DNA of 42,210 nucleotides, from the NCBI RefSeq assembly GCF_014377975.1, contig NZ_JACMOO010000032.1:1-42210 (forward strand), given 5' to 3'. The DNA is from Ferruginibacter sp. (GTDB lineage: Bacteria; Bacteroidota; Bacteroidia; Chitinophagales; Chitinophagaceae). Shown here piece by piece: positions 27,819 to 37,230 of the stretch (its first letter is position 1; each line of letters begins with the position of its first letter). The notes under the pieces are model-generated. The model did not search any database, had not been told where the DNA came from, and saw only the letters and a list, made by a program, of their open reading frames with translations. Position numbers and translations under genes: made by a program.

Positions 27819-29165
27819 ATGAATAAGACAGTTGTAATTGATGTGGTAGGGCTTTCCACTTTCTTACTGGAGGAAATGCCTTTTCTGAAACAGTATATTT
27901 CCAAAAAGAATATTGCAACAATTAGTCCGATGCTTCCTGCAGTAACTACTGCGGTGCAATCAACTTATCTTACAGGTAAATCGCCGGCAGAACATGGTAT
28001 TGTTGGTAACGGATGGTACGATAAAGAAGACTGTGAAGTGAAGTTTTGGAAGCAATCCAATAAATTGGTGCAAGGAGAAAAAATTTGGGAAAAAGCAAAA
28101 AAGCAAGACCCTTCTTTTAGCTGCTCGCAGATGTTTTGGTGGTACAATATGTATTCCTCTGCGGATTATTCTTTAACACCCAGACCGCAATATCTTGCAG
28201 ATGGCCGCAAGCTGCCAGATTGTTATTCTCAACCAGCAGGTTTACGGGATGAAATGCAGGAAGCATTAGGGCAGTTTCCATTGTTTCAATTTTGGGGTCC
28301 TGGCGCAAATATAAAATCTACTCAATGGATAGCTGATGCGGCTATGCTAACAGATGACCGGTATAATCCTACACTAACCCTTATTTATTTACCCCACCTG
28401 GATTACTGCCTTCAAAAATTTGGGCCCTCGTTTTCGTTCATAAAAAAAGACTTACTGGAGATTGATAAAGTGTTAGAGAACCTCGTTAATTTTTATGAAA
28501 AAAAGGAGACAAAAATTATCATTCTTTCTGAATACGGTATTGCACCAGTTAGCAAACCCCTTCATTTAAATCGCCTGTTCAGGGAGCATGGATTATTAGC
28601 AATTAGAGAAGAGGGCGGCCTGGAACTTCTAGATGCAGGGGCTTCTAAAGCCTTTGTAGTAGCGGATCATCAGGTAGCACATGTTTATATAAATGATGTT
28701 TCGATAACAGAAAAAGTAAAGCAAATACTTGCAGAAGTTGCTGGTGTTGAACTGGTACTTGATAAAACTGCCCAACAGCAATATCATATAGATCATAACC
28801 GATCGGGAGATCTTGTGTTGATGGCTGACGCAGACTATTGGTTTACTTATTATTTTTGGCTGGATGATGCAAAAGCACCAGATTATGCAAGGTGCGTTGA
28901 CATACATAAAAAGCCTGGTTACGATCCGGTAGAAATGTTTATGACATCTAAACTAAGAGCTGGTTACAAATTACTAAGAAAAAAAGCAGGCTTCAGATAT
29001 GTGATGGATGTGATACCTCTGGATGCAACTTTAATAAAAGGATCTCATGGAAGAATAGGCGGTAGTTCTGCATATCATCCTGTAATAATAACAGATAAAA
29101 AAATAGCAACCGATATCTTAACAGCAGTGGATGTTTTTGATATTATTTACCAACATCTTTTTTAA
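27819..29165 (+). CDS. eboF: EboF, alkaline phosphatase superfamily (nucleotide pyrophosphatase-like) protein
   Basis: This 448-residue protein has the NPP-type core. Asp8 in VIDVVGLS and Thr43 in PAVTTAVQSTYLTGKSPAEHG correspond to a metal ligand and the Thr nucleophile. LPHLDYCLQKFGP (Asp195) and a late GSHGRIGG His complete the layout. The usual S-D-H-G-M metal motif appears as LSEYGI (Glu238-Tyr239), so the metal site differs from classical nucleotide pyrophosphatases. There is no N-terminal signal, so action is probably cytoplasmic. It is the last gene of the ebo set. The substrate may be a phosphorylated or prenylated intermediate made by EboD/EboC; this is inference. Confidence 0.88.
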   Translation: MNKTVVIDVVGLSTFLLEEMPFLKQYISKKNIATISPMLPAVTTAVQSTYLTGKSPAEHGIVGNGWYDKEDCEVKFWKQSNKLVQGEKIWEKAKKQDPSFSCSQMFWWYNMYSSADYSLTPRPQYLADGRKLPDCYSQPAGLRDEMQEALGQFPLFQFWGPGANIKSTQWIADAAMLTDDRYNPTLTLIYLPHLDYCLQKFGPSFSFIKKDLLEIDKVLENLVNFYEKKETKIIILSEYGIAPVSKPLHLNRLFREHGLLAIREEGGLELLDAGASKAFVVADHQVAHVYINDVSITEKVKQILAEVAGVELVLDKTAQQQYHIDHNRSGDLVLMADADYWFTYYFWLDDAKAPDYARCVDIHKKPGYDPVEMFMTSKLRAGYKLLRKKAGFRYVMDVIPLDATLIKGSHGRIGGSSAYHPVIITDKKIATDILTAVDVFDIIYQHLF

Positions 29166-29534
29166 TTTTAATGAAACAATTTTTTTAATGCAGGAAATTA
29201 ATGGTAAGGTAAAGCCAAAAATTATGTGTTTCGTTGTATGAAAGCATTTTCAATTTTCGTAACTGGTTAAATGATGGCTTTGGATCAGTTCCCTGTGCTT
29301 ATCTGAATGTTTAATGAACCATTAATATTACTGTGATTATTTATATTGCAGCTGGCATAACGGTTAAATAATTCAGTAGTATTTATTACTCTGGTAAGTA
29401 AAACCAACCCATCCTGAATAATAAAACAAAAAGACACCTTTAACTTATATCAGTCAAAAAACTACCCTGGGAAAACAGCATTTAAACAGATTAAGTGCTA
29501 AAATTATTTCTTATTTAAAAGGATTAGATTCTGA

Positions 29535-29833
29535 ACCCATTTATATGGCGGTGATATATTTCGCAGTTATAACACGCATATCAGAAACTATGGTTATTTT
29601 TTAAGTTCCGGAATATCAGTGTACAGTGCTGCTGTATTGTAAATATTTCTTACGAATTATTTGGCCATGCATTTTTTGATTTTAATGTTACCCGTAGAAC
29701 ATACAATGTATCTGGACTTCCTAATAGCAGTACACTATTTTACAGCATCGGTTTTAGAATGAATATTCAAAGAAGGGAATTTAATTTTATAAAAGGGAAA
29801 TGCTTCACCTATCTGCTAAAGATCAGCGACATC
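29535..29833 (+). pseudogene. Probable remnant of an outer-membrane beta-barrel protein
   Basis: Translation from 29535 gives THLYGGDIFRSYNTHIRNYG then YFLSSGISV before the frame is lost. The neighbouring frame continues as ISYELFGHAFFDFNVTRRTY, NVSGLPNSSTLFYSIGFRMN and IQRREFNFIKG to a stop near 29833. The alternating polar/hydrophobic pattern with aromatic belts looks like the last strands of a Gram-negative outer-membrane barrel joined by one frameshift at about 29625. The rest of the gene is not recognisable upstream. Family is unknown; chance similarity cannot be excluded. Confidence 0.35.
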
Positions 29834-30120
29834 ATATAAGGTAAAGAGTTAACTGTATCCTGCAAAGTGCAGCGTTGCCCAACCCCGCAACGAATAATTT
29901 GAAGTAGTTTTCTTAATTTGTAAAGTAGTTTTATTAGATACAATCTTGCTAATTTTAATTATTGGGCGGTTGGAGCGGAAGGCGATCCGTAAAGCTGTGG
30001 CAACGAGCTCCAGAACTGAAACAACAAAAGTTTTCCCAATCCGGCATTTTCTTTTCCCGATGCGGTAATCAACCCGTAATTAATTATTTCACATTTGCAG
30101 ACAAATAAAAACTGTTGCAA
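29834..30120. other. Leader region of the TonB receptor
   Basis: About 290 bp. It includes a locally GC-richer patch (29965-30020) in an AT-rich setting, which might be an RNA leader or more gene debris. I could not match it to a known riboswitch, and no iron (Fur) box was recognised with confidence. Confidence 0.35.
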
Positions 30121-32295
30121 ATGATCAATAAAAAAATAATAGCGGGTATAATTGGAATGCTAAGTTTAGTAACCGCAATAGCCCAACAAAAAGATACCAG
30201 TAAAATACTTAAGGAGGTTATTGTAACCGGGTATAAAACCGTTAATGGCGTTGGTCATTTACTTGAAATGAAAGACGGCATTATTTACGCCGGTAAAAAA
30301 ACAGAAGTAATTATTGTTGATAGTTTGGATGCCAATAAAGCCATTAACAATACCCGCCAGATTTTGGGAAGGATACCCGGACTGAACATTGTTGAAACAG
30401 AAAGCAGTGGCTTTACTGCAAATGGAATTGCTACACGAGGCCTGAACCCTACGCAAAGTATTGAAATGAATACAAGGCAAAACGGGTACAATATCAGTGC
30501 GGATGTGTATGGCTATAATGAAGCCTACTATATTCCACCTATGGAAGCCGTAAAAAGAATTGAAATGGTAAGAGGAGCTTCCTCTTTACAGTTTGGAGCA
30601 CAGTTTGGCGGATTGGTAAATTACATAACAGAAGATGCTCCCACTGATAAACCCTTTCAGTTCATCACATCTCAAACAGTGGGTAGTTTTGGAATGTACA
30701 ATGCTTTTACTTCTGTTGGAGGTACTTATAAAAAAATAAGTTACTATGGTTTTCTTCAACAAAGAAATATGGATGGTTACCGGCCAAACAGCCAGCAGTG
30801 GCAGCTTTCAGGCTTTGGTAAGATTCAGTACACGGCATCAAAAAAAATAAATGCAGGACTTGAATATTCTTTACTTCGTAATAAAATACACATGCCCGGC
30901 GGGCTATCCGACAGCCTTTTTAATGCAAATCCAAAAGCATCTGTCAGGGCAAGAAACTGGTTAAAAAGTCCCTGGAATATTGTCAGTGGTTACCTTAACC
31001 TTAACCCAAATGATAACACTACTTTCAGTTTAAAAACCACCTATATTTTTAGTAACCGTTCGTTGGTTTGGCGCAATGAAGATGGTGGTGCAGGTGCATT
31101 GGATGCCATTGATCCGGCAACCAATCAATATGTACCAAGGGAAGTAGAGAGTGAAGATATGCACAGCGTTGCAACCGAAGCAAGATTTGCTGCCAGCTAT
31201 AAATTAGGAAAAAGTAAATCTACATTGGCTGGGGGTGTCAGGTTTTCCTATGGCTGGTTTAAAAGACTGGGAGGTGGGGAAGGTTCTACCAACAGCGATT
31301 TCGATTTATCCATCACCGGCGATTGGGAAAAAAAATTAAATTTTACTACTACCAATATTGCTCCTTTTGTTGAAAATATTTTTAGAATCGGAAATAAACT
31401 GACGGTAACTCCGGGCGTTAGGTTGGAATATTTAAACAGTACCGTAAAAGGATATACCACCGACGATATTTATAAAGTGACTGCCAACAAAAGTAAAAAC
31501 AGGGTGTTTCTTTTAAGCGGTATCGGTATTGAATATAAACCAAAATCCAACGCAGGTATTTATGCAAATATCAGCCAGGCTTACAGGCCAATTGACTATA
31601 GCCAGCAGCAGCCGTTTGGAGTAACTTCAAAAATTGACCCCAATTTAAAAGATGCCAATGGTTTTAATTCGGACCTTGGTTACCGGACAACCATAAAAAA
31701 TTATTTAAATGTAGATGTTAGTTTATTTTACCTGGCATATAATAATCGTATAGGAGAAATTGTAAAAACAGATCCCACAACAGGACTTGATTTTGGTTAC
31801 AGAACAAATATTGCCAACAGCGTACACAAAGGATTGGAAGCCTATATTGAATTTAATATTTTAAAGTATTTAAATCAACAATCAAAACAGGGAATAAGTA
31901 TTTTTAATTCATACAGCTATATTGATGCAAAATATACCAGCGGTGAGTTTAATGGAAACCGGGTAGAAGCAGCTGCCAAACACATTGAAAGAGCAGGTAT
32001 TATTTATAGCAACAAAAGTTTTTCTTCCACATTTCAGGTTAATTATATTGGCGATGCTTATGGCGATGCAACCAATGTGAAGGTAAGCGATAACCCAATA
32101 GCAGGCTACATTCCGGCATATACGGTTGTAGATTTTAGCGCAACTTATAAAATAAATAATTACGCAATAAAAGCGGGCGTAAACAACCTGGGCAACAAAT
32201 ATTATTTTACCAGGAGGACAGATGAATACCCTGGCCCTGGAATAATACCTGCTGTTGGAAGGAGTTTTTATGTTGGGTTAACTGCTAAATTTTAA
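30121..32295 (+). CDS. FecA-like TonB-dependent outer-membrane receptor
   Basis: From ATG 30121 the protein has 724 residues; a TTG two codons earlier is possible. A signal peptide ends at AIAQQ (about residue 21). A TonB-box-like EVIVTGYKT follows, then a plug domain (RQILGRIPGLNIVETES ... IEMVRGASSLQFGAQFGGLVNYIT, about residues 75-175) and a 22-strand barrel. The protein ends in a terminal Phe (FYVGLTAKF), as outer-membrane barrels do. There is no N-terminal carboxypeptidase-like or secretin/STN domain, so it resembles iron(III)-dicitrate or siderophore receptors of the FecA group rather than SusC. The substrate is not certain. It stands alone, about 950 bp after eboF, with a terminator behind it. 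Confidence 0.9.
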   Translation: MINKKIIAGIIGMLSLVTAIAQQKDTSKILKEVIVTGYKTVNGVGHLLEMKDGIIYAGKKTEVIIVDSLDANKAINNTRQILGRIPGLNIVETESSGFTANGIATRGLNPTQSIEMNTRQNGYNISADVYGYNEAYYIPPMEAVKRIEMVRGASSLQFGAQFGGLVNYITEDAPTDKPFQFITSQTVGSFGMYNAFTSVGGTYKKISYYGFLQQRNMDGYRPNSQQWQLSGFGKIQYTASKKINAGLEYSLLRNKIHMPGGLSDSLFNANPKASVRARNWLKSPWNIVSGYLNLNPNDNTTFSLKTTYIFSNRSLVWRNEDGGAGALDAIDPATNQYVPREVESEDMHSVATEARFAASYKLGKSKSTLAGGVRFSYGWFKRLGGGEGSTNSDFDLSITGDWEKKLNFTTTNIAPFVENIFRIGNKLTVTPGVRLEYLNSTVKGYTTDDIYKVTANKSKNRVFLLSGIGIEYKPKSNAGIYANISQAYRPIDYSQQQPFGVTSKIDPNLKDANGFNSDLGYRTTIKNYLNVDVSLFYLAYNNRIGEIVKTDPTTGLDFGYRTNIANSVHKGLEAYIEFNILKYLNQQSKQGISIFNSYSYIDAKYTSGEFNGNRVEAAAKHIERAGIIYSNKSFSSTFQVNYIGDAYGDATNVKVSDNPIAGYIPAYTVVDFSATYKINNYAIKAGVNNLGNKYYFTRRTDEYPGPGIIPAVGRSFYVGLTAKF

Positions 32296-32443
32296 GTGAA
32301 ATGCACATTATCCCCGGTTGCCTGACTACAGGTTTCAGTAATCATAATCATACAATGGTATCAGAACATGTGGTGTAATTTATCTGGTAACAGAATGCGC
32401 CTGATGTTGACTGTTTTTGTTCTTAACCATTATATTAATCATA

Positions 32444-32471
32444 AAAAACCCCATTGTAGAATGGGGTTTTT
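32444..32471. terminator. Bidirectional rho-independent terminator
   Basis: Perfect 12-bp stem AAAAACCCCATT / AATGGGGTTTTT with a 4-nt loop GTAG, symmetrical in A and T runs. It lies between the convergent TonB receptor (+) and sucC (-) and should stop transcription from both sides. Confidence 0.9.
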
Positions 32472-32546
32472 ATAAATTTATTTTGAAAAAGCATCCAATA
32501 AATACCCGATCATCAGGTTGAAGTACATCCGAAATCAGCCATTATA

Positions 32547-33758
32547 TTAAGCTACTGCTTTATTCACCAATGCTGCTGCTTCGCTAAGCAAAATAGCACT
32601 CTGTACTTTTAATCCGCTTTCGTCAATTAAAGTTTTTGCTACATCGGCATTGGTACCCTGCAGGCGTACAATGATTGGAATATCAATATTGCCTATGGAC
32701 TGGTAAGCATCAATTACGCCCTGTGCCACACGGTCGCAGCGAACGATACCCCCAAAAATATTAATCAAAATTGCTTTTACTTTTGGATCTTTTAAAATAA
32801 TACGAAAGCCCGCTTCCACCGTTTGCGCATTGGCTGTACCGCCCACATCCAAAAAGTTAGCCGGTTCACCACCACTTAATTTTATCATGTCCATTGTGGC
32901 CATGGCCAGGCCTGCACCATTTACCATGCAACCTACATTGCCATCTAATTTTACAAAATTTAAGTTGAATTTTCCTGCTTCCACTTCGGTTGGATCTTCT
33001 TCGCTAATATCTCTTAAACCGGCAATATCTGCATGGCGCATTAATGAATTGTCATCCACATCCATTTTACAATCTACCGCAATAATTTTATCGTCGCTGG
33101 TTTTAAACAGCGGGTTAATTTCCAGCATGCTGCAATCGAGGCCTACATAGGCATTGTATAAATTGGTTACAAATTTTACACAATTTTTAAAAGCATTGCC
33201 GCCAAGGCCCAGGTTAAAAGCAATTTTACGTGCCTGGAAAGCCTGTAGCAAACCGCCTGGATTTACCCATTCTTTAAATATTTTTTCAGGAGTATTGTGC
33301 GCCACATCTTCAATGTTCATACCTCCTTCGGTGCTGTACATAATTACATTCTGGCCTTTTGCCCTGTCCATTAAAATCGACAGGTAAAATTCTTTAACCG
33401 GATTAGGGCCATCGTAATATACATCCTGGGCTACCAGTACTTTATTTACTAATTTACCAGCCGGGCCGGTTTGAATGGTTACCAATGTACCGCCAATTAA
33501 ATTTTGAGCTATCTCTTTTACCGCTTCTGCATTTTTACCAATTGCAACGCCACGTTGCTCTTTACCACGAATGGTGCCTTTACCACGTCCACCGGCATGT
33601 ATTTGTGCTTTTACTACCGCAAATTTACTGTCGTACAAAGTATGTATCTGGCGGTAAGCTTCCTCTGCCTCAGCAGGCGTATTGCAGGCAATGCCTTCCT
33701 GCACGGGAACATTGAATTTTTTAAGCAGCTCTTTGGCCTGGTATTCGTGAAGGTTCAT
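32547..33758 (-). CDS. sucC: Succinyl-CoA synthetase (ADP-forming) beta subunit
   Basis: This 403-residue TCA-cycle enzyme subunit forms ATP (or GTP) from succinyl-CoA together with the alpha subunit SucD, which is not in the window. The N-terminal MNLHEYQAKELLKKFNVPVQ is the ATP-grasp start, with KAQIHAGGRGKG in the nucleotide site. LEINPLF and NGAGLAMATMD lie in the middle, and the C-terminal CoA-ligase domain includes NIFGGIVRCDRVAQGVI. The start is set at ATG 33758, because the upstream in-frame ATG (33806) would add 16 residues not found in the family. It is a single gene convergent with the TonB receptor. Confidence 0.97.
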   Translation of the reverse strand: MNLHEYQAKELLKKFNVPVQEGIACNTPAEAEEAYRQIHTLYDSKFAVVKAQIHAGGRGKGTIRGKEQRGVAIGKNAEAVKEIAQNLIGGTLVTIQTGPAGKLVNKVLVAQDVYYDGPNPVKEFYLSILMDRAKGQNVIMYSTEGGMNIEDVAHNTPEKIFKEWVNPGGLLQAFQARKIAFNLGLGGNAFKNCVKFVTNLYNAYVGLDCSMLEINPLFKTSDDKIIAVDCKMDVDDNSLMRHADIAGLRDISEEDPTEVEAGKFNLNFVKLDGNVGCMVNGAGLAMATMDMIKLSGGEPANFLDVGGTANAQTVEAGFRIILKDPKVKAILINIFGGIVRCDRVAQGVIDAYQSIGNIDIPIIVRLQGTNADVAKTLIDESGLKVQSAILLSEAAALVNKAVA

Positions 33759-34175
33759 GGTATAAAAAATTTTTGCGAAGATATGAAGGGAACCGGAAAC
33801 AGGCATGATATAACTATTTTTTTTCTATGCGGATTGAAAAGGAAAGTTTATCATGAAACCTTAAGCGGGCTAAAGTGTGGTTCTGTCTTCGCTTAGATAA
33901 AGTCGCTAAAAGGTATATGGTACAAGGGTGTGACACAAGGATTTTGCACAGAGCTTCCTGGCCCGGACAAAAATTTTTACAGCGGAAACTTAATTCACAA
34001 AAATTCAGATCACATTAAATGTAATTACCGGGCTTTCTGCAGCATCTCTTTTACCATTTTTTTAATTCAACCTTGGGTTTAGTTTCCTTTCTTTGTAAAA
34101 CCATTTCAGGCATTGCAGCTTGTAGTGCAGGATGTGCTGCGTAAACAGCGCTTAATACTAAACAAGCGAATAAAT
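33759..34175. other. Intergenic region between sucC and purine nucleoside phosphorylase
   Basis: About 417 bp between divergent genes; both promoters should lie here. I see no gene or structured RNA. A short in-frame extension of the phosphorylase back to 34113 has no family match. Confidence 0.45.
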
Positions 34176-34988
34176 ATGATTACAAAAGTTAATGCGGCAG
34201 TTGCATACATACAAAGCCGCTATAGTACCCAACCGCTGGTGGGTATTGTGTTAGGCAGCGGACTCGGCAGCTTTATTTCGGAAATGAAAATAAAAGCAGA
34301 GATTGCTTATACTGACATTCCTCACTTCCCGGTGAGTACGGTGGAAGGCCATGAAGGCAAATTAATTTTTGGCGAATTGGGTGAAAAAAAAGTAGTGGCG
34401 ATGATGGGCCGTTTTCATTGTTACGAAGGCTATACGCCGCAGGAAGTAGTTTTTCCGATAAGGGTGATGAAATTTTTGGGGATTACAACCTTGCTCATCA
34501 GCAATGCTGCCGGTGCTATGAATTTGAATTTTAGGGTGGGCGACCTTATGATTATAAAAGATCATGTAAGTCTTTTTACCGTCAACCCTTTAACAGGTAA
34601 AAACGAAGAGGCGTTTGGGCCAAGATTTCCGGACATGAGCGAACCGTACAGCAAGCGTTTGATTGATAAAGTAAAAACCATTGCTACAAAAGAAAATATA
34701 CTCTTTAAAGAAGGAATTTATTGCGGCGTTACAGGCCCTACTTTTGAAACAAGGGCGGAATATAAATTGTTGAACATTATTGGCGGCGATGCAGTGGGTA
34801 TGAGTACTGTACAGGAAGTGATTGCAGCGGTACATATGGGCCTAGAAGTATTTGCAATGAGTGTAATAACAGACCTTGGCATAAGGGAAGAAGAAAATAA
34901 AATTACCCATGCTGAAGTATTGCACGCAGCCAATGAGGCGGAACCCAAACTTACCCATATTTTTAAAGAACTGGTTGCCGCATTATAA
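34176..34988 (+). CDS. Purine nucleoside phosphorylase (trimeric type)
   Basis: This 270-residue enzyme splits purine nucleosides with phosphate into base and ribose-1-phosphate (purine salvage). The phosphate site GIVLGSGLGSF (from about residue 23), MGRFHCYEGY, the LISNAAGAMN block, VTGPTFETRAEY and the purine/ribose site VGMSTVQEV are all present. They define the low-molecular-mass trimeric class (PNP/MTAP family), rather than hexameric DeoD. The start chosen is ATG 34176 (MITKVNAAVAYIQSRY), the usual N-terminus; an in-frame upstream start at 34113 adds 21 unlike residues. Cytoplasmic. The next gene begins about 60 bp later but appears unrelated. Confidence 0.95.
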   Translation: MITKVNAAVAYIQSRYSTQPLVGIVLGSGLGSFISEMKIKAEIAYTDIPHFPVSTVEGHEGKLIFGELGEKKVVAMMGRFHCYEGYTPQEVVFPIRVMKFLGITTLLISNAAGAMNLNFRVGDLMIIKDHVSLFTVNPLTGKNEEAFGPRFPDMSEPYSKRLIDKVKTIATKENILFKEGIYCGVTGPTFETRAEYKLLNIIGGDAVGMSTVQEVIAAVHMGLEVFAMSVITDLGIREEENKITHAEVLHAANEAEPKLTHIFKELVAAL

Positions 34989-35050
34989 GTATGTAATATT
35001 TTTTTTAGCTAGTCAATAAATGGTTGTAGGGTGATGAATAATTTTGAATA

Positions 35051-37072
35051 ATGTATAAAATAATTTTTTCTTTATTGCTGTTGGGGATGTTTCAGTTTTG
35101 TATTGCACAAAATCCGCTGCAGTCTATTAAAAACGTAGGCAGGGGGATGTCGGGCAGCGGTGGTGGCGGCAAGAATAAGGGGGATAGTATGGGGCTTGGA
35201 TTTGAACACCGGGATGATCTAAAAGATTCTATTACGGTTACATTTAAATATCTTGATTCTATCAGGAATATCCGGATAGATTCCAACCTGAACGATTTTT
35301 ACAAATATTTTCCCATACCTGCTGCCCAGCAATATTTGGGCAACAATGGCAACGCGGGTTATTCATTGATATATGCTCCCTTTGCCAAAGCCGGATGGGA
35401 TGCAGGTTTTCACGCATTTGACGCTTACCGGTTTACCTTAGAGAACTCCCGTTTTTTTAAAACTACCAAACCTTTTACAAGGATGAATTATGAGTTGGGG
35501 TCAGCCAAAGAACAGGTGGTTAGTATTATTCATACCCAAAACCCAAAACCCAATTTAAATTTTGGGTTGGAATACCGCCTCATCAGCGCACCGGGTTACT
35601 TTTCGTCTCAAAATACCAATCATAAAAGTTACCGGCTTTTTAGCAATTACCAGGGTAAGCGGAAAAGATATGCAGGATATTTTATGATAATGGGAAATGT
35701 TATTAAAAGTTCTGAAAACGGAGGAATACAAAACGATAGTAATTTAACCGATAAAAACTATAAACTATTTGCCATACCCGTTAATTTAGGAGGAACCAAT
35801 TCCAATTTTAATCCTTTTAATACAACAGTTAATACAGGCAATGTGTACAAAGATTTTACCTTTTTTTTAAGGCAATCGTATGACCTTGGTAAAAAAGATT
35901 CTATTGCCATCAATGATTCTACCACAGAATATTTATTTTATTCCAAACTTCGTTTTCAGCATACGTTTACTTACAATAATTACAGTTACCAGTTCAGGGA
36001 CCTGGTAGCAGGTGATTCCAGTTATTACAAAAACTTTTATAACACAGCGATGCTTGCTGATACACTTGGGCATGATAGTTTGGTTGTAACAGATAAATGG
36101 AAAGTGATTACCAACGATTTTTCTATTCTTACTTATCCCAATACAAAAAATGTTGCCCAATATTTACTGGCGGGTGCCAGAATTGAAAATATAAATGGCA
36201 CTTTTTCATCGGGTACCCACAATTTTTACAATATTATTTTGCACGGCGAATACCGCAATAAAACCCGTAACAGGCTATGGGATATTTTAGCAAATGGAGA
36301 ATTATATATGGCCGGGTTAAATTCGGGCGATTATAATATCAATGCCTCGCTGGCACGGTATTTAAATAAAAGATGGGGTAACATACGCCTTGCCTTTACC
36401 AATGTTAACCGTACACCGTCTTTTATATACAACCCCCTTTCTTCCTTTAATTTTGGTAATGCGGGCGGGTATAAAAAAGAAAACATCATTACGCTAAAGG
36501 CTGCTGCAGACAATCCTTTTGTTAGTTTATCCGCTGCTAATTATCTTATTACAAACTATGCTTATTTTACCGGGTATTATAAAACGGCGCAGTATAGTAC
36601 GGTTATAAATTTATTACAATTAAGCGCAGCTAAAAAAATAAAATTAAGCAAACGGTGGAACTGGTATGCTGAAGTAACGTTGCAACAAACCGATGCAGCT
36701 GCACCCGTAAAAGTGCCGCTTATCTTTACCCGTAACCGGATTGCTTACGAAGGTGTATTTTTTAAAAATCTTAATTTAAGCACCGGTATTGAATTCAGGT
36801 ATTATACACCTTATAAGGCTAACAATTACTCGCCGGTGATGGGTCAGTTTTTTGTGCAGGATAGCAGCTATACATTAAAAAACCGTCCTGATATCAGCGC
36901 CTTTCTGCATTTCAGAATTAAATCTTTCACTGCCTTTATCCGTGCTGAAAATTTAAATACCATCAATTTTGCCAATGGGTTTGGGTTTACTCAAAATAAT
37001 TTTGCAGCACCGCATTATGCATATCCTGGTTTGGTAATACGGTTTGGCATACAATGGAATTTTGTAAATTAA
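35051..37072 (+). CDS. Putative porin (Porin_10 family)
   Basis: This 673-residue protein has a signal peptide (residues 1-19, FCIAQ) and a glycine-rich segment (SGSGGGGKNKGD, about 34-45). A long barrel-like region follows, full of short aromatic-flanked beta strands. FKYLDSIRNIRIDSNLNDFYKYFPIP followed by YLGNNGNAGYSLIYAP (about residues 66-110) is the hallmark of the Bacteroidota putative porin family. It ends in a typical outer-membrane C-terminus (VIRFGIQWNFVN). Its transported solute is unknown. This family is often linked to core lipid or nucleotide genes by position only. Confidence 0.85.
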   Translation: MYKIIFSLLLLGMFQFCIAQNPLQSIKNVGRGMSGSGGGGKNKGDSMGLGFEHRDDLKDSITVTFKYLDSIRNIRIDSNLNDFYKYFPIPAAQQYLGNNGNAGYSLIYAPFAKAGWDAGFHAFDAYRFTLENSRFFKTTKPFTRMNYELGSAKEQVVSIIHTQNPKPNLNFGLEYRLISAPGYFSSQNTNHKSYRLFSNYQGKRKRYAGYFMIMGNVIKSSENGGIQNDSNLTDKNYKLFAIPVNLGGTNSNFNPFNTTVNTGNVYKDFTFFLRQSYDLGKKDSIAINDSTTEYLFYSKLRFQHTFTYNNYSYQFRDLVAGDSSYYKNFYNTAMLADTLGHDSLVVTDKWKVITNDFSILTYPNTKNVAQYLLAGARIENINGTFSSGTHNFYNIILHGEYRNKTRNRLWDILANGELYMAGLNSGDYNINASLARYLNKRWGNIRLAFTNVNRTPSFIYNPLSSFNFGNAGGYKKENIITLKAAADNPFVSLSAANYLITNYAYFTGYYKTAQYSTVINLLQLSAAKKIKLSKRWNWYAEVTLQQTDAAAPVKVPLIFTRNRIAYEGVFFKNLNLSTGIEFRYYTPYKANNYSPVMGQFFVQDSSYTLKNRPDISAFLHFRIKSFTAFIRAENLNTINFANGFGFTQNNFAAPHYAYPGLVIRFGIQWNFVN

Positions 37073-37132
37073 CGTGCAGTCTGGTTTATATAAACGGTAG
37101 ATTTTTAACGATATACTGTAAGCGATCATTCT

Positions 37133-37140
37133 TATATTTG
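37133..37140 (+). promoter_or_regulatory. Candidate -7 promoter element for the TlpA-like gene
   Basis: TATATTTG is a perfect match to the Bacteroidota -7 consensus TAnnTTTG, 90 bp before the start codon. No good -33 TTG is found at the expected distance, so the assignment is tentative. Confidence 0.3.
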
Positions 37141-37230
37141 TACTGCAAATGCAAACAACCAAATGATAATTATAATAAAAAAAATATTAAATTTTATATT
37201 ATCCTTGTTCATAAAAAAAGACTGTTGTAA

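Noticed and set aside
33759..33806. Upstream start for sucC
   Set aside because: It adds 16 residues before MNLHEYQAKELL, which is the normal family N-terminus.
34025..34121. Small minus-strand basic peptide upstream of the phosphorylase
   Set aside because: The apparent frame is broken in an A7 run (ends as VELKKW then stop), and no family is recognised.
35039..35046. TAATTTTG as promoter of the porin gene
   Set aside because: It matches the -7 consensus but ends 4 bp before the ATG and has no TTG at the right distance, so it is probably chance in AT-rich DNA.
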